Shown piece by piece: positions 37,487 to 46,508 of a stretch of 64,000 bases of DNA. The notes under the pieces were generated by a model. The model made no database searches and was not told the origin of the DNA. It saw nothing but the letters and a program-made list of their open reading frames with translations. Made by a program: the position numbers and the translations under genes. Origin of the DNA: Flavobacteriaceae bacterium UJ101 (GTDB lineage: Bacteria > Bacteroidota > Bacteroidia > Flavobacteriales > UJ101); assembly GCA_001880285.1 (NCBI GenBank), contig CP016269.1, positions 2,862,501-2,926,500 on the forward strand, in the 5' to 3' direction. Each line of letters starts with the position of its first letter. Position 1 is the first letter of the stretch.

Positions 37487-37676
37487 TAAAAGGAGTAAGA
37501 CCTATTCTTTTTGAGAATAATAATGAAAATATAAGTGTATTGTTAAGTGAGATGATAATACAGTATAACCATGAAAAAGTTGTTGGGTTGTTTAAGTTAG
37601 TGTGTGATAACTAACGAACCATGAAACTTCCTTACTTTATAATAAAAGCTATTCAAGTGAATGGCTTTTTTTTATG
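37487..37676 (+). ncRNA. Candidate structured small RNA before the cysteine desulfurase
   Basis: This 190-bp stretch has no ORF but ends in a strong terminator: stem AAAAGCTATTC/GAATGGCTTTT (37644-37654 with 37659-37669), loop AAGT, then T run. It begins after two TAnnTTTG matches (37449-37456 and 37473-37480). Inside, GGAGTAAG (37492-37499) can close with CTTACTTT (37631-37638), enclosing hairpins at 37503-37519, 37537-37561 (9-bp stem with wobbles) and 37596-37615 (GTTAGT/ACTAAC). A terminator of this quality with no gene in front of it is the main argument for a small RNA. The class is unknown. Confidence 0.45.
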
Positions 37677-37751
37677 CTATAAGATAAAATTTCTAATTTA
37701 AACATAAAGAATCATCTATTCAAAGATTCTATTATTAATAAATTAGTTCTG

Positions 37752-37759
37752 TATCTTTG
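37752..37759 (+). promoter_or_regulatory. -7 element of the cysteine desulfurase gene
   Basis: TATCTTTG matches TAnnTTTG and ends 16 bp before the ATG at 37776, giving a very short leader. Confidence 0.55.
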
Positions 37760-37775
37760 TTAAATAAAGTATACA

Positions 37776-38906
37776 ATGGAAAAAATATATCTAGACAACG
37801 CTGCTTCGACTCCAATTCATAAAGAAGTGATTGAAACCATGGCACAGGTTATGCAATCGAATTATGGAAATCCATCTTCAACCCATTCTTTTGGAAGAGA
37901 AACCAAATCTATTGTTGAAAATGCACGAAAGCTTATTAGTAAAGAATTAAACTGTTTACCTAATGAAATTATTTTTACTTCAGGAGGTACAGAAGCGAAT
38001 AATTTAATTTTACGATCAGCTGTTCAAGATTTAGAAGTTAAAAGAATTATCACGCAGCCTGTTGAACATAAATGTGTGCTTGAAACGGTTTTAGACTTAG
38101 CAAAAAGATACCATGTTATAGTGGAAATACTTCCCGTTGATCATAAAGGAAGGATTGATTTGGAAGACTTAGAACAACGATTGAAAAGTTCTGATGTTAA
38201 AACCTTAGTATCCTTAATTCATGGAAATAATGAAATAGCTAATATCATCAATTTGGAAGCTATCACCACTTTATGTTATGAAAATAATGCATTGTTTCAT
38301 TCCGATACAGTTCAAACTATCGGGCATTATACTTTTGACTTAGAAAAATCACCCATTGATTTTTTAACTTGTTCAGCTCATAAAATACACGGACCAAAAG
38401 GCATAGGTTTTGTCTTTGCTCGAAAATCATTAGGAATACGTTCAATGATTACAGGAGGGAAACAAGAGCGTATGATGCGTGCTGGTACTGAAAATATTTA
38501 CGGTATTGCAGGTTTAGCCAAAGCTTTTGAAATGGCTTATCAAGATTTAGATACAAACAAAAAATATATTGAGGAATTAAAAAAGTATGCCATAGAACAA
38601 TTTACAGCACATTTTCCAGATTGTATTTTTGCAGGGGGGAGTGCCAATATCGATGATAGTTTGTATACCATTCTCAATGTTGCTTTAAAAAATCAACCGG
38701 ATTTGATTGCTTTTGAACTGGACCTAAAAGGAATTGCTATTTCTCAAGGAAGTGCCTGTGAGTCAGGTTCTACACAAAAGTCTCATGTGATACAATCTAT
38801 TTTAACAAAAGAAGAACAAGAAATGTACAGCAATCTTCGCATTTCCTTTTCAATTTATAATACAAAAGAAGAAATTGATACTTTAATAGAAAGTTTGAAA
38901 ACCTGA
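37776..38906 (+). CDS. Cysteine desulfurase, NifS/IscS-like
   Basis: 376 residues. The PLP-binding Lys is K203 (SAHKIHGPKG) and the catalytic Cys is C328 (SQGSACESGS). Other motifs: YLDNAASTP at the start, FTSGGTEANN, VEHKCVLE, HSDTVQTIG, and RAGTENIYGIAG. The short loop around the Cys, and Cys in SACxSGS, fit the NifS/IscS group. It removes sulfur from cysteine for iron-sulfur or thiolation pathways. No iscU or other cluster gene is next to it. The gene 5 bp downstream is a regulator. Confidence 0.93.
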   Translation: MEKIYLDNAASTPIHKEVIETMAQVMQSNYGNPSSTHSFGRETKSIVENARKLISKELNCLPNEIIFTSGGTEANNLILRSAVQDLEVKRIITQPVEHKCVLETVLDLAKRYHVIVEILPVDHKGRIDLEDLEQRLKSSDVKTLVSLIHGNNEIANIINLEAITTLCYENNALFHSDTVQTIGHYTFDLEKSPIDFLTCSAHKIHGPKGIGFVFARKSLGIRSMITGGKQERMMRAGTENIYGIAGLAKAFEMAYQDLDTNKKYIEELKKYAIEQFTAHFPDCIFAGGSANIDDSLYTILNVALKNQPDLIAFELDLKGIAISQGSACESGSTQKSHVIQSILTKEEQEMYSNLRISFSIYNTKEEIDTLIESLKT

Positions 38907-38911
38907 CGTGT

Positions 38912-40621
38912 ATGAGGTTCTATTGTACTTTACTTTTCCTTTTGATCACAACTTTTTCAACTTACGCTTCAGGTCAGGAAGTAGATACTTTGCAAAATAA
39001 AACACTCGAAGAATTAAGTGTATTATATAAAAAACATATAAGTGTAAGAGATTCTATAGCCATAGAATATGCGAAAGCTTTAGTGAAAAAAGCTAAAGAA
39101 GAAAATAATCCTTTTTATTTATTTAGAGCATATTATAATTCAGCTTATTCTATAAAGAAAATAACAAAAAAATATGATATAAGCTTGAAATATGTTGATA
39201 GTGCTATAATGGTATTCAAAGAAGGCTTTTGCGAAGAATATAGTAAGTTAAATATAAATCTTGCTGATGCTTATCATAGTAAAGGTTCAACACTTTTAAC
39301 TATTTATAATGAACCTAAAGAAGCTTTAGAGTTATTTTTAAAAGGTCAAGAATATTTGAAAAAATGTTCAGATAAAGTATCAGAAAAACTTATTGAAAGT
39401 GCAATATCTTTTATTTATACTGAAATGGGGGAGTATGAAAAAGCTTTAAAAATAGATCGAAAACGATTTTTTGAAATAAAAAAGAAATCAGTTGCAAGTA
39501 TTTGGGATAAAGAAACTTATTTAATTACATTAGAACATTTGGTAATTTCTTATATGAATATAAATCAATATTATAAGGCTTTAGAACTAATAAAGAAGGG
39601 TATTAAAAAGTCACAAGAATTTAAAATTGAAAGGCCTCGACTATATCAATTAGAATCCGAATGTTATTATAGATTAGAAGAATATAGAAGGGCACTAAGT
39701 TCAATAGATTCAGCATGGTATTATTATAAGAGTAATAATAAAATGGGTTATGAAATATACCATATGAACGGTTTAATATATGATCAATTAAAGATTTCTA
39801 AAAAAAGTATTTATTCTTTACGAAAAGCAGATTCTCTGATTTTTAAACAAGAAAATTTTACTTTAGAACAAGCAGAAGGTTATAAAGTATTGTTGACCCA
39901 TTATAAAAAAACAAAACAATATGATAGTCAATTGTATTATACCAATCGATATTTATATATAGACAGTGTGTTAGATGAACGGTATAAATCATTTTCCAAT
40001 CAAATAAAAGAGCGGTATGAAATTCCTAACTTGATTGAAGAACGTGAAATTTTGATAGAAAAATTAGAAGAACGTCATCAACGTAAGCAATATTATATTT
40101 ATGGATTGGTTTTATTAGGAAGCTTGGTAGGTTTTATAGGGTTATACTATTATCAAAAACAAAAAAAGTACAAAAAGGCTTTTCAAAAACTTCAATCAGG
40201 TAATGTTGAAGAGAAACCACAATCTTTTAAAGAAACTTCTGAAACTAAAAGTTTAACCCTTTCCAAGGAGGTAGTAGAGGATTTAAGTAAAAAATTAGAA
40301 GTTTTTGAACAAGAGAAACAGTTTTTATCATCTAAAATGAATTTACAAAGAATGGCTAGATTGTTTAAAAGTAATTCGTTGTATATTTCTAAAGTAATTA
40401 ATTGTACAAAGCAGAAGAATTTTTCCACCTATATTAATGATTTGCGTATAGATGAAAGTATTAAAATACTACAAGAAAAGACAACTTTTCAAAATTATAC
40501 CGTTAAAGCACTTGCTGAAGAATTTGGATTTAGTTCTACACAGGCTTTCTCAAAAGCTTTTTATAAACGAACCGAAATGTATCCTTCCTATTTCATTAAG
40601 CAGTTGAAGAAAGAAAAGTGA
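38912..40621 (+). CDS. TPR sensor protein with membrane helix and AraC-type HTH
   Basis: 569 residues. A signal peptide (LLFLLITTFSTYASG) is followed by about 330 residues of TPR-like helical repeats, expected in the periplasm. A membrane helix lies near residue 393-413 (YIYGLVLLGSLVGFIGLYYY), then a linker and a C-terminal AraC-type domain with two HTH units (NLQRMARLFKSNSLYISKV; VKALAEEFGFSSTQAFSKAF). This is a known Flavobacteriia layout for one-component membrane regulators. It starts 5 bp after the cysteine desulfurase gene and is likely co-transcribed. Signal and targets unknown. Confidence 0.87.
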   Translation: MRFYCTLLFLLITTFSTYASGQEVDTLQNKTLEELSVLYKKHISVRDSIAIEYAKALVKKAKEENNPFYLFRAYYNSAYSIKKITKKYDISLKYVDSAIMVFKEGFCEEYSKLNINLADAYHSKGSTLLTIYNEPKEALELFLKGQEYLKKCSDKVSEKLIESAISFIYTEMGEYEKALKIDRKRFFEIKKKSVASIWDKETYLITLEHLVISYMNINQYYKALELIKKGIKKSQEFKIERPRLYQLESECYYRLEEYRRALSSIDSAWYYYKSNNKMGYEIYHMNGLIYDQLKISKKSIYSLRKADSLIFKQENFTLEQAEGYKVLLTHYKKTKQYDSQLYYTNRYLYIDSVLDERYKSFSNQIKERYEIPNLIEEREILIEKLEERHQRKQYYIYGLVLLGSLVGFIGLYYYQKQKKYKKAFQKLQSGNVEEKPQSFKETSETKSLTLSKEVVEDLSKKLEVFEQEKQFLSSKMNLQRMARLFKSNSLYISKVINCTKQKNFSTYINDLRIDESIKILQEKTTFQNYTVKALAEEFGFSSTQAFSKAFYKRTEMYPSYFIKQLKKEK

Positions 40622-40623
40622 TT

Positions 40624-40709
40624 TGTCATCTTGAATTTGTTCTAGGATCTAAAATACAAATTATAAATAAGAAGATCTAGTTAGATTCCGAAATAAGTTT
40701 GAAGTGACA
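40624..40709. repeat. Degenerate intergenic inverted-repeat element
   Basis: The segment begins TGTCATCTTGAATTTGTTCT and ends with a diverged inverted copy finishing in AAGTGACA; arms of about 30 bp match imperfectly (TGTCA, CTT, GGATCT shared). It resembles the palindromic intergenic repeats with TGTCAT ends scattered in many Bacteroidota genomes. It lies between convergent genes and may also help end transcription. Confidence 0.5.
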
Positions 40710-40756
40710 GAAAAAAGTTAGAATATGGTTTGATTTAGAATGATATGAATTTAAAC

Positions 40757-42109
40757 CTAATTCTTCTCTATTAAATCTTGAGTTAACTTATTATAACGAT
40801 AGAGTAGTGCTAAAGCAGAAATCGTGAGTCCTGTACCTAGTCCAATCCAAACACCAAAAGCCCCCATTTCAAAGTGAATAGCACAAATATAACTAAGAGG
40901 AATGGTAATAATCCAATAGGCAACAAAAGTAATAATCATGGGTATATTAACATCTTGAATTCCACGAAGCGCACCGAGAGTAACCAATTGTACACCGTCT
41001 CCTAATTGAAATAAAGCGGCAATAATTAATAAATTAGAAGCCAAAGCTGCTGCATTTTCACTTTGTGTAAACCCCCAAGGAAGTTGTTCACGAAAGAGAA
41101 TAAACAAAATACCACAAAAAAACATAAAAATACCCGTCATTTTGATATTAGAATAACCTACTTCACGGAGCATTTTAAAATCACGTATTCCTTTTTGGTT
41201 TCCAATACGTACAGTTGCTGCAACAGCTAATCCTGTACATAATAAAAAGGATATAGAAGCAAGTTGTATAGCAACTTGGTGGGCTGCTAAATCAGTTTTA
41301 CTAGCTAATCCTGCAATAAAAGCAGCAGCAGTAAAGGCACTTACTTCAAAAAACATTTGAAAACTAGTTGGTATTCCCAATTGAATCATCTTCTTAAATA
41401 AAGGATAAGACCAACGTTTAAATGAAACATGTTGTAAATAGGTTTTGAATTTTTTCCATTGAAGCACGATAACAAAAATACATATGGTAGAAAAGAATCG
41501 TGCAATTAAACTTCCTAATGCTGCACCTTGAACACCCATTGCTGGAAAACCAAAATTTCCTTCAATAAAACAATAGTTTAAAAATATATTGAGAATAATA
41601 GCAATCCATGTTGCAATAGTAGCAGGTAAGGTTAAAGATAATCCTTCTCCAAATTGACGAAAAGTTTGGAAAACCATAATAGGAATTAAAGAAAAAGCAG
41701 AAATATTAAGATAAGGAATAGCCTCTTTCACTACTTCTTCAGGTTGTCCTAAATAATACATAAAATCAGAAAAGAAGACGGTTATAATTCCTAGTATGAT
41801 ACTAAAAAGTATATTAATGACTAAACCATGAGAAAAAATATCAGCTCCTGCTTTATAATTTTGATCCACATCTTTTTCAGCTGCTAAAGGAGACATAATA
41901 ATGCTAATTCCTAAAGCAGAAACTAATAGTAAAATAAAAACAGAGTTTCCTAACGAAACAGCTCCTAAGTTAATTTCTGATTGATGAGGATCGTCAACTT
42001 TTCCTACCATTACAGTGTCGGCAACATTTAAAGCAATTTGCCCAACTTGGCTTAACATTACTGGAAAAGCTAACCACATATTTTTCTTTATATGTTCGTA
42101 AAAAGTCAT
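40757..42109 (-). CDS. MATE family efflux transporter
   Basis: 450 residues with about 12 membrane segments in two halves. The start (AFPVMLSQVGQIALNVADTVMVGKV) and the second half (LGIPTSFQMFFEVSAFTAAAFIAG) match NorM-type MATE exporters, which use Na+ or H+ gradients to expel drugs and cationic compounds. Single gene in its operon. Confidence 0.93.
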   Translation of the reverse strand: MTFYEHIKKNMWLAFPVMLSQVGQIALNVADTVMVGKVDDPHQSEINLGAVSLGNSVFILLLVSALGISIIMSPLAAEKDVDQNYKAGADIFSHGLVINILFSIILGIITVFFSDFMYYLGQPEEVVKEAIPYLNISAFSLIPIMVFQTFRQFGEGLSLTLPATIATWIAIILNIFLNYCFIEGNFGFPAMGVQGAALGSLIARFFSTICIFVIVLQWKKFKTYLQHVSFKRWSYPLFKKMIQLGIPTSFQMFFEVSAFTAAAFIAGLASKTDLAAHQVAIQLASISFLLCTGLAVAATVRIGNQKGIRDFKMLREVGYSNIKMTGIFMFFCGILFILFREQLPWGFTQSENAAALASNLLIIAALFQLGDGVQLVTLGALRGIQDVNIPMIITFVAYWIITIPLSYICAIHFEMGAFGVWIGLGTGLTISALALLYRYNKLTQDLIEKN

Positions 42110-42218
42110 AGTACAAAGATGAGAATTTTAATAGTAGTAGCGTTATTTATTCTTCATAAAAAAGCAAGAAATAGATAATTCAATAATTTCTACGATAAAT
42201 ATGGCACATAGGGTTTAA

Positions 42219-42301
42219 TCAAATGTTAACAAAAAAGTTATTTCAAAGACGAAAAATTGTTTTTTGAGCACAGCCTAAAAAGAGTAGTATCTATAAATTT
42301 G
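42219..42301 (+). promoter_or_regulatory. Composite promoter module A (TCAAA - TTTGA - 27 bp - TAnnTTTG)
   Basis: TCAAATGTTAAC at 42219-42230, TTTGA at 42263-42267, then 27 bp between TTTG and TAAATTTG at 42294-42301. The same spacing recurs at five other places in the window. The nearest gene on this strand, the first crp-like gene, starts 342 bp further on, after a structured stretch. Confidence 0.65.
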
Positions 42302-42307
42302 TGGTAT

Positions 42308-42463
42308 TGAAAGTTGATTAAAAATTGTTAGTTGACTTTTAAGGTTAAACGAGAGGTACCCCTTATCCCTCTCTTTAATTTCCCTACTTGTACATGTAAA
42401 AATGTATAAAAGTAAATTTTTTTTCTAATCAAAAGGAGCGGAAGATATTTTTTCCGCTCCTTT
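42308..42463 (+). ncRNA. Structured leader or small RNA ahead of the first crp-like gene
   Basis: Behind promoter module A lies a stretch with a pairing GAAAGTTG/TTGACTTTT region (about 42308-42342), a hairpin GAGAGG/CCTCTC (42351-42356 with 42368-42373), TACAT/ATGTA (around 42390-42406), and a perfect 12-bp stem AAAGGAGCGGAA/TTCCGCTCCTTT (42432-42443 with 42452-42463). The last could end a small RNA or attenuate the crp-like gene, but only a short T stretch follows. The rest of 42464-42642 shows no ORF. Confidence 0.35.
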
Positions 42464-42642
42464 AGTTAAAAGATTATAAGTGTTAAAGAAATATGAAAAA
42501 GGCTTCAGTTATTTTAATTGTTTGTATTTAAGTAAGATAGTTGTCTGAGAGTCTTATTGTATTTTCGGGGTTCGTGTAATATGTTCTTACATGGAAAATT
42601 AATAAGAGTTTTATATCTAAATAAAGACCTAAGCGTAAGTAC

Positions 42643-43254
42643 ATGAAGTTAAGTTTTGATGAGTTTAATATTGATTTCTCTGAAATCTCTAAGATGCTGT
42701 TTACAATTAGTCCAACATTGGGTGTTGATTTTTTTTTAGAATTTTTAAATAAAGGAAAAATTGTAAAATTAAAAAAAGATAGTATAATATATGAAGAAGG
42801 AAGTAATGATAAAAAGCTGTATTTAATATTGAATGGATATGTTAGATTATTTAAATCTGACAATGATGGAGAAGATAAAACCATATTTATTTTTGAAAAA
42901 TACCAAATAGTACTTTGTATACATTCTAATATTCTAAACCAACCTTCAATTGATGGTACAGAATGTCTCACAGATTGTATTCTTTTTCAAATTGATTATG
43001 CTGATATTGAAAAAAAAATGATATCATCTCCTAAGACATCTAAAATTTTTATAGATAACATTTTTAAATTTATGCTAAATGCTTTTGATCATATCAATCA
43101 ACTTACATTATTGACATACGAAGAAAGATTCAATTGGCTGGTAGAAACTAAAAAAAACTTTTTAAAAGATTTACCAAGTAAACATATAGCTGCTTTTTTG
43201 GGAATTTCACCTGCATCACTTGGTAGAATTAAAAGGAAATATTACAAAAAATAA
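42643..43254 (+). CDS. Crp/Fnr-like regulator 1 of 5
   Basis: 203 residues. An N-terminal cyclic-nucleotide-binding-like beta-barrel (IVKLKKDSIIYEEGSNDKKLYLILNGYVRLF) is followed by a long dimer helix and a C-terminal HTH (DLPSKHIAAFLGISPASLGRIKRKYY). The phosphate-binding cassette of true CRP (GE....RxA) is missing; the matching region reads NQPSIDGTECLTDC. Cyclic AMP binding is thus unlikely, as in many Bacteroidota relatives. First of five paralogues in 6.5 kb; the leader from its promoter is unusually long. Confidence 0.85.
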   Translation: MKLSFDEFNIDFSEISKMLFTISPTLGVDFFLEFLNKGKIVKLKKDSIIYEEGSNDKKLYLILNGYVRLFKSDNDGEDKTIFIFEKYQIVLCIHSNILNQPSIDGTECLTDCILFQIDYADIEKKMISSPKTSKIFIDNIFKFMLNAFDHINQLTLLTYEERFNWLVETKKNFLKDLPSKHIAAFLGISPASLGRIKRKYYKK

Positions 43255-43306
43255 TGATGTTTTAATACACCTCCAATATAATATTTCTAATTATAAGCAT
43301 GATCAA

Positions 43307-43389
43307 TCAAAGGATAAGTTCTATCGTATATTTTATGTGAAAAATTGTTTTTTGATGATAAGGAATTAATAGGTATACCTCTAATTTTA
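43307..43389 (+). promoter_or_regulatory. Composite promoter module B
   Basis: TCAAAGGATAAG at 43307, TTTGA at 43351, 27 bp, then TAATTTTA at 43382-43389 (one base off TAnnTTTG). It shares the exact 17-mer GAAAAATTGTTTTTTGA with module A (42251-42267 and 43339-43355). The remaining 43390-43672 is a leader of about 280 bp with a palindrome GGTATAAATACC at 43428-43439 and no ORF; AGGTATACCT lies at 43371-43380 within the spacer. Confidence 0.65.
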
Positions 43390-43672
43390 CTTTAATAAAT
43401 GTATTGAAAACAACTCAGACAAATAACGGTATAAATACCATAAAATATATTGTTTATTTATAAAAAGGAAAATAATATAAACTGCTATAACTTACGATTT
43501 AAATAATAGAGAGATCTTAAAGGGTTTTATAAAACATTTTATAGATCAAAAATATTATAAAACAATGTTTTAAGATATAGTATATAATAATATAGTTAAG
43601 ATTTGAACATTTAAAATTTTATCAAATTAGTGGGGTTGTTTTTAATAAATTGTAATTGATGCGAATGCGAAT

Positions 43673-44263
43673 ATGAAAAATTTTGATTTTATTGAAATAG
43701 CTAATGTGATTTTAGAGATAAGCCCTACAATTAGTTTTGATTTTTTTTATGAAGTTTTTAATGAAGGTAAAATTGTAAAATGTAAAAAACATACTATTCT
43801 TTACGAAGAAGATAGTTTTAATGATGATTTTTACGTTATTTTGAGAGGATATGTTAGGTCATTTAAAAATTATAATAAGGGAAAAAGAACGACCTATATT
43901 TTTCAAAAAAAACAAATAGTACTTAATGTTTATTCTGTTATTCTTGACCAACCCTCAGCAGTAGGAATGGAATGTATTACAGATTGTATTTTATTTAAAA
44001 TAGATTATAAAAAATTAGAAAAGAAAATATTAGCATCAACCGAAGCTCCCAAAATTGTAATTGATTACATCTTTAAATATACGTTAGATTTATTTGATCA
44101 TCTAGATCAACTCACATTACTAACCAATGAAAATCGTTATGAATGGTTAGAAAATAATCGAAAAGACTTTTTAAGAGATTTACCTGATAAATATGTTGCT
44201 GCCTTTTTAGGTATTTCTACTGCTTCATTTAGTCGGATTAAGAAAAAATACGATAAAAGTTGA
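43673..44263 (+). CDS. Crp/Fnr-like regulator 2 of 5
   Basis: 196 residues, same layout as the other copies: effector barrel (KIVKCKKHTILYEEDSFNDDFYVIL), dimer helix, HTH (DLPDKYVAAFLGISTASFSRIKKKYD). The HTH recognition helix has Phe where the others have Leu. The cAMP-binding Arg/Glu are again absent. It precedes a large surface-protein gene with 321 bp between. Confidence 0.85.
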   Translation: MKNFDFIEIANVILEISPTISFDFFYEVFNEGKIVKCKKHTILYEEDSFNDDFYVILRGYVRSFKNYNKGKRTTYIFQKKQIVLNVYSVILDQPSAVGMECITDCILFKIDYKKLEKKILASTEAPKIVIDYIFKYTLDLFDHLDQLTLLTNENRYEWLENNRKDFLRDLPDKYVAAFLGISTASFSRIKKKYDKS

Positions 44264-44501
44264 ACATTACTTTTGTAATAATACTTCTGTAAATTAAAAG
44301 ACTCTATCAAAAGCCAATTAAAATAATATTTTTCAAATATTAGTTAATTTTTGATAGATAAGACTTACTATTTATCATTTTAGTTTTGCCAAGGGATTAA
44401 GGAAGAGGTATTTAATTGAGATAACAAATTTATTCTTGTTTTTTGATTAGATATTTTTCCCCAAATAAATATCCCCATTACTTTCTGCTCAGAAGGTAAA
44501 A

Positions 44502-44545
44502 TACATATATGCTTAGAGTGATTTTTTCACTCTAACATATATGTA
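44502..44545. other. Long hairpin upstream of the surface-protein gene
   Basis: A 19-bp stem with a single bulged base (44502-44521 with 44527-44545) and a loop of five T lies 40 bp before the ATG at 44585. No T run follows, so it is not an ordinary terminator; a control element in the leader or an operator is possible. The rest of 44264-44501 holds no ORF. Confidence 0.6.
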
Positions 44546-44584
44546 ATAAAATAAAAACTTAAATGTAAATAAATAAGTTATAGT

Positions 44585-46375
44585 ATGAAAAAAAAGGTTA
44601 TTTTGTTGTGTAAACCCAAACAATTAGGATATTTGATATCGTGGAGCTGGGTTTTTTGCATGGTGTTTTTTAACTCAATCAATGCACAAGTGGGTATTCA
44701 AACTAATTCCCCACATTCATCAACTTCATTACATGTAAAATCAGAACATGATGAAGTAGATACGACGGCAACACCAACAGGTGTTTTATTTGTTCCTATG
44801 AGTGCTACTGATAGAGATAAAATTGTAGATCCAATTGATGGTTTATTGATATATAATACAGATGAAAATTGTTTTAATTATTATATATCAAATGAATGGA
44901 GAAGTTTATGTGGTGCAGAACCTCCTGCTGACATAGAAATTTCCACAGAACAATGTGGAAACGCACAAGTATTAGGGACGTACAGAGAAGGAACGCCCAC
45001 AACTTCTTCAAATTATATTTTATTACCTATTACAGTTACAAAAGAAGGAAGTTTAGATGTAGTAATGAGTTCAGATAATGGATACTCTTTTTCTTACTCT
45101 ACTGCATCAATAGGAGTTGGAACACACACAATTCAGTTAGATGCTACAGGTACACCAGCTGCATCTCAAACAGATACAGTAACATGTAAGGCAAATGGTA
45201 AAACTTTTACATGTACAGTAGATATAGAAGTATTAATTGCAGATCCAAAAGAATTTACAGTTGATTGTAGTTCTGCTACGGTTAATGGAGATTATGTAAA
45301 AGGAGTTCCAATGACCGCTTCAAATACAATTTCAGTGTCTATACAAAATACAGGAACTGAAGCTGTAGAATATAGTTTATATACAGATGCAGTCAATGAT
45401 GTATCTTTTAATGGAACAGGTACTGTTGCAGCAGGTAGCACTGTTATAGCTAATCTAGTAGGAAGTGGAACACCTAGTTTAACAGGAAACTATACATACA
45501 CTATTCAATCAAATAGTACACTTGAAGTAACTTCATGTACAGTGAATGTAGAATATGTAGATGTATTTAGACCTCTAAGAATATTAGGTTTAGGTTCTGG
45601 AATTTATCAACCAGCATCAGCATCAGCATCTTTTGCATCTAGAGCTATTATTGAAGATAAAGATAATTTTGGAGATATTACAGCAGGAGATAATCCAATA
45701 TCGTCAGAATATATTGAAGGAGTACAATTTATTAATGGAGGTAGTTCTACAACAAGTTCAACACTTCAAGATTTAATTAATACAAATGATCCGGATATTA
45801 TTGTAATTGGATTTAATTATGATGTAAGTGAGAACGAAGCTCAAGTATTTTTAAACTTTATGGAGCAAAATAAAGGAGTTGTATTGTATTTCAATCAAAC
45901 ACCACTTTCAGGTACAGGAGACGATCTTTTCAATGCGCTATATGGTACAACAGTTACTGTAGGAGCAGGAGGAGGAGCAGGAAGCACCTATGCTTTAGCC
46001 AATGTTGATGATGGAGTTTTAAATGGATCATTTGGAGATATTAGAGGTAAATATATAGGAGAAGATGCTTCAAATACAAAATATTTAGATATAACGAGTA
46101 TTGATGCCTCTAAAATTATACCTTATGCTTATGATGAGCCGAATGAAGTAGTAGCCTTTAGAGATGCTTCAAGAGGATTTATTTTTGCAGGAGATGGTGG
46201 TTTCTTAGCAGGAGATAGTTCGAATTCTAGCTCATCTATTTACCCTTCAGCAATAAATGCGGATGGTACACCAGCTGTCAAAACACAATATTCTAATGGA
46301 GGTTCATATAATGCATTTTTCTATGCAAATGCAATTGAATGGGCAATTAAGCAAGTTAAAATTAATAAGCCTTAA
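44585..46375 (+). CDS. Large surface protein of the QVGIGT family
   Basis: 596 residues. A long signal peptide is followed by AQVGIQTNSPHSSTSLHVKSE and by a LIYNTDENCFNYYISNEWRSLCG block. Two Ig-like beta domains follow, each with a Cys pair (STEQCGNAQVLGTY, FTVDCSSATVNGDYVKG). The C-terminal 260 residues form an alpha/beta-type domain (LRILGLGSGIYQ, DPDIIVIGFNYDVSENEAQVFLNFM, GVVLYFNQTPL) that looks like the GATase- or ThuA-like fold often found in surface proteins. No type IX sorting domain seen. It lies in the middle of the crp-like array. Confidence 0.75.
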   Translation: MKKKVILLCKPKQLGYLISWSWVFCMVFFNSINAQVGIQTNSPHSSTSLHVKSEHDEVDTTATPTGVLFVPMSATDRDKIVDPIDGLLIYNTDENCFNYYISNEWRSLCGAEPPADIEISTEQCGNAQVLGTYREGTPTTSSNYILLPITVTKEGSLDVVMSSDNGYSFSYSTASIGVGTHTIQLDATGTPAASQTDTVTCKANGKTFTCTVDIEVLIADPKEFTVDCSSATVNGDYVKGVPMTASNTISVSIQNTGTEAVEYSLYTDAVNDVSFNGTGTVAAGSTVIANLVGSGTPSLTGNYTYTIQSNSTLEVTSCTVNVEYVDVFRPLRILGLGSGIYQPASASASFASRAIIEDKDNFGDITAGDNPISSEYIEGVQFINGGSSTTSSTLQDLINTNDPDIIVIGFNYDVSENEAQVFLNFMEQNKGVVLYFNQTPLSGTGDDLFNALYGTTVTVGAGGGAGSTYALANVDDGVLNGSFGDIRGKYIGEDASNTKYLDITSIDASKIIPYAYDEPNEVVAFRDASRGFIFAGDGGFLAGDSSNSSSSIYPSAINADGTPAVKTQYSNGGSYNAFFYANAIEWAIKQVKINKP

Positions 46376-46407
46376 TAATTAATTTCATTAATAATATAAA
46401 TTATTTT

Positions 46408-46444
46408 AAGAGGAACTTTTAAATCTAAAAGTTCCTCTTTTTTT
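46408..46444 (+). terminator. Terminator of the large surface-protein gene
   Basis: A perfect 14-bp stem AAGAGGAACTTTTA/TAAAAGTTCCTCTT with loop AATC, followed by a run of T. Confidence 0.92.
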
Positions 46445-46508
46445 ATGATGGAAAATCATAATTAATGATTAAATGTTTCGTAATACAATAAATAGTATAA
46501 TTAATTAT

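Noticed and set aside
37571-37600. Nine-codon frame MKKLLGCLS as a leader peptide
   Set aside because: Too short to support; no regulatory codon run, and it lies within the candidate RNA.
44389-44480. A further promoter module before the central surface-protein gene
   Set aside because: CCAAGGGATTAAG and TTTGATTAG occur, but the distances (53 and 33 bp) do not fit the 44/27 pattern.
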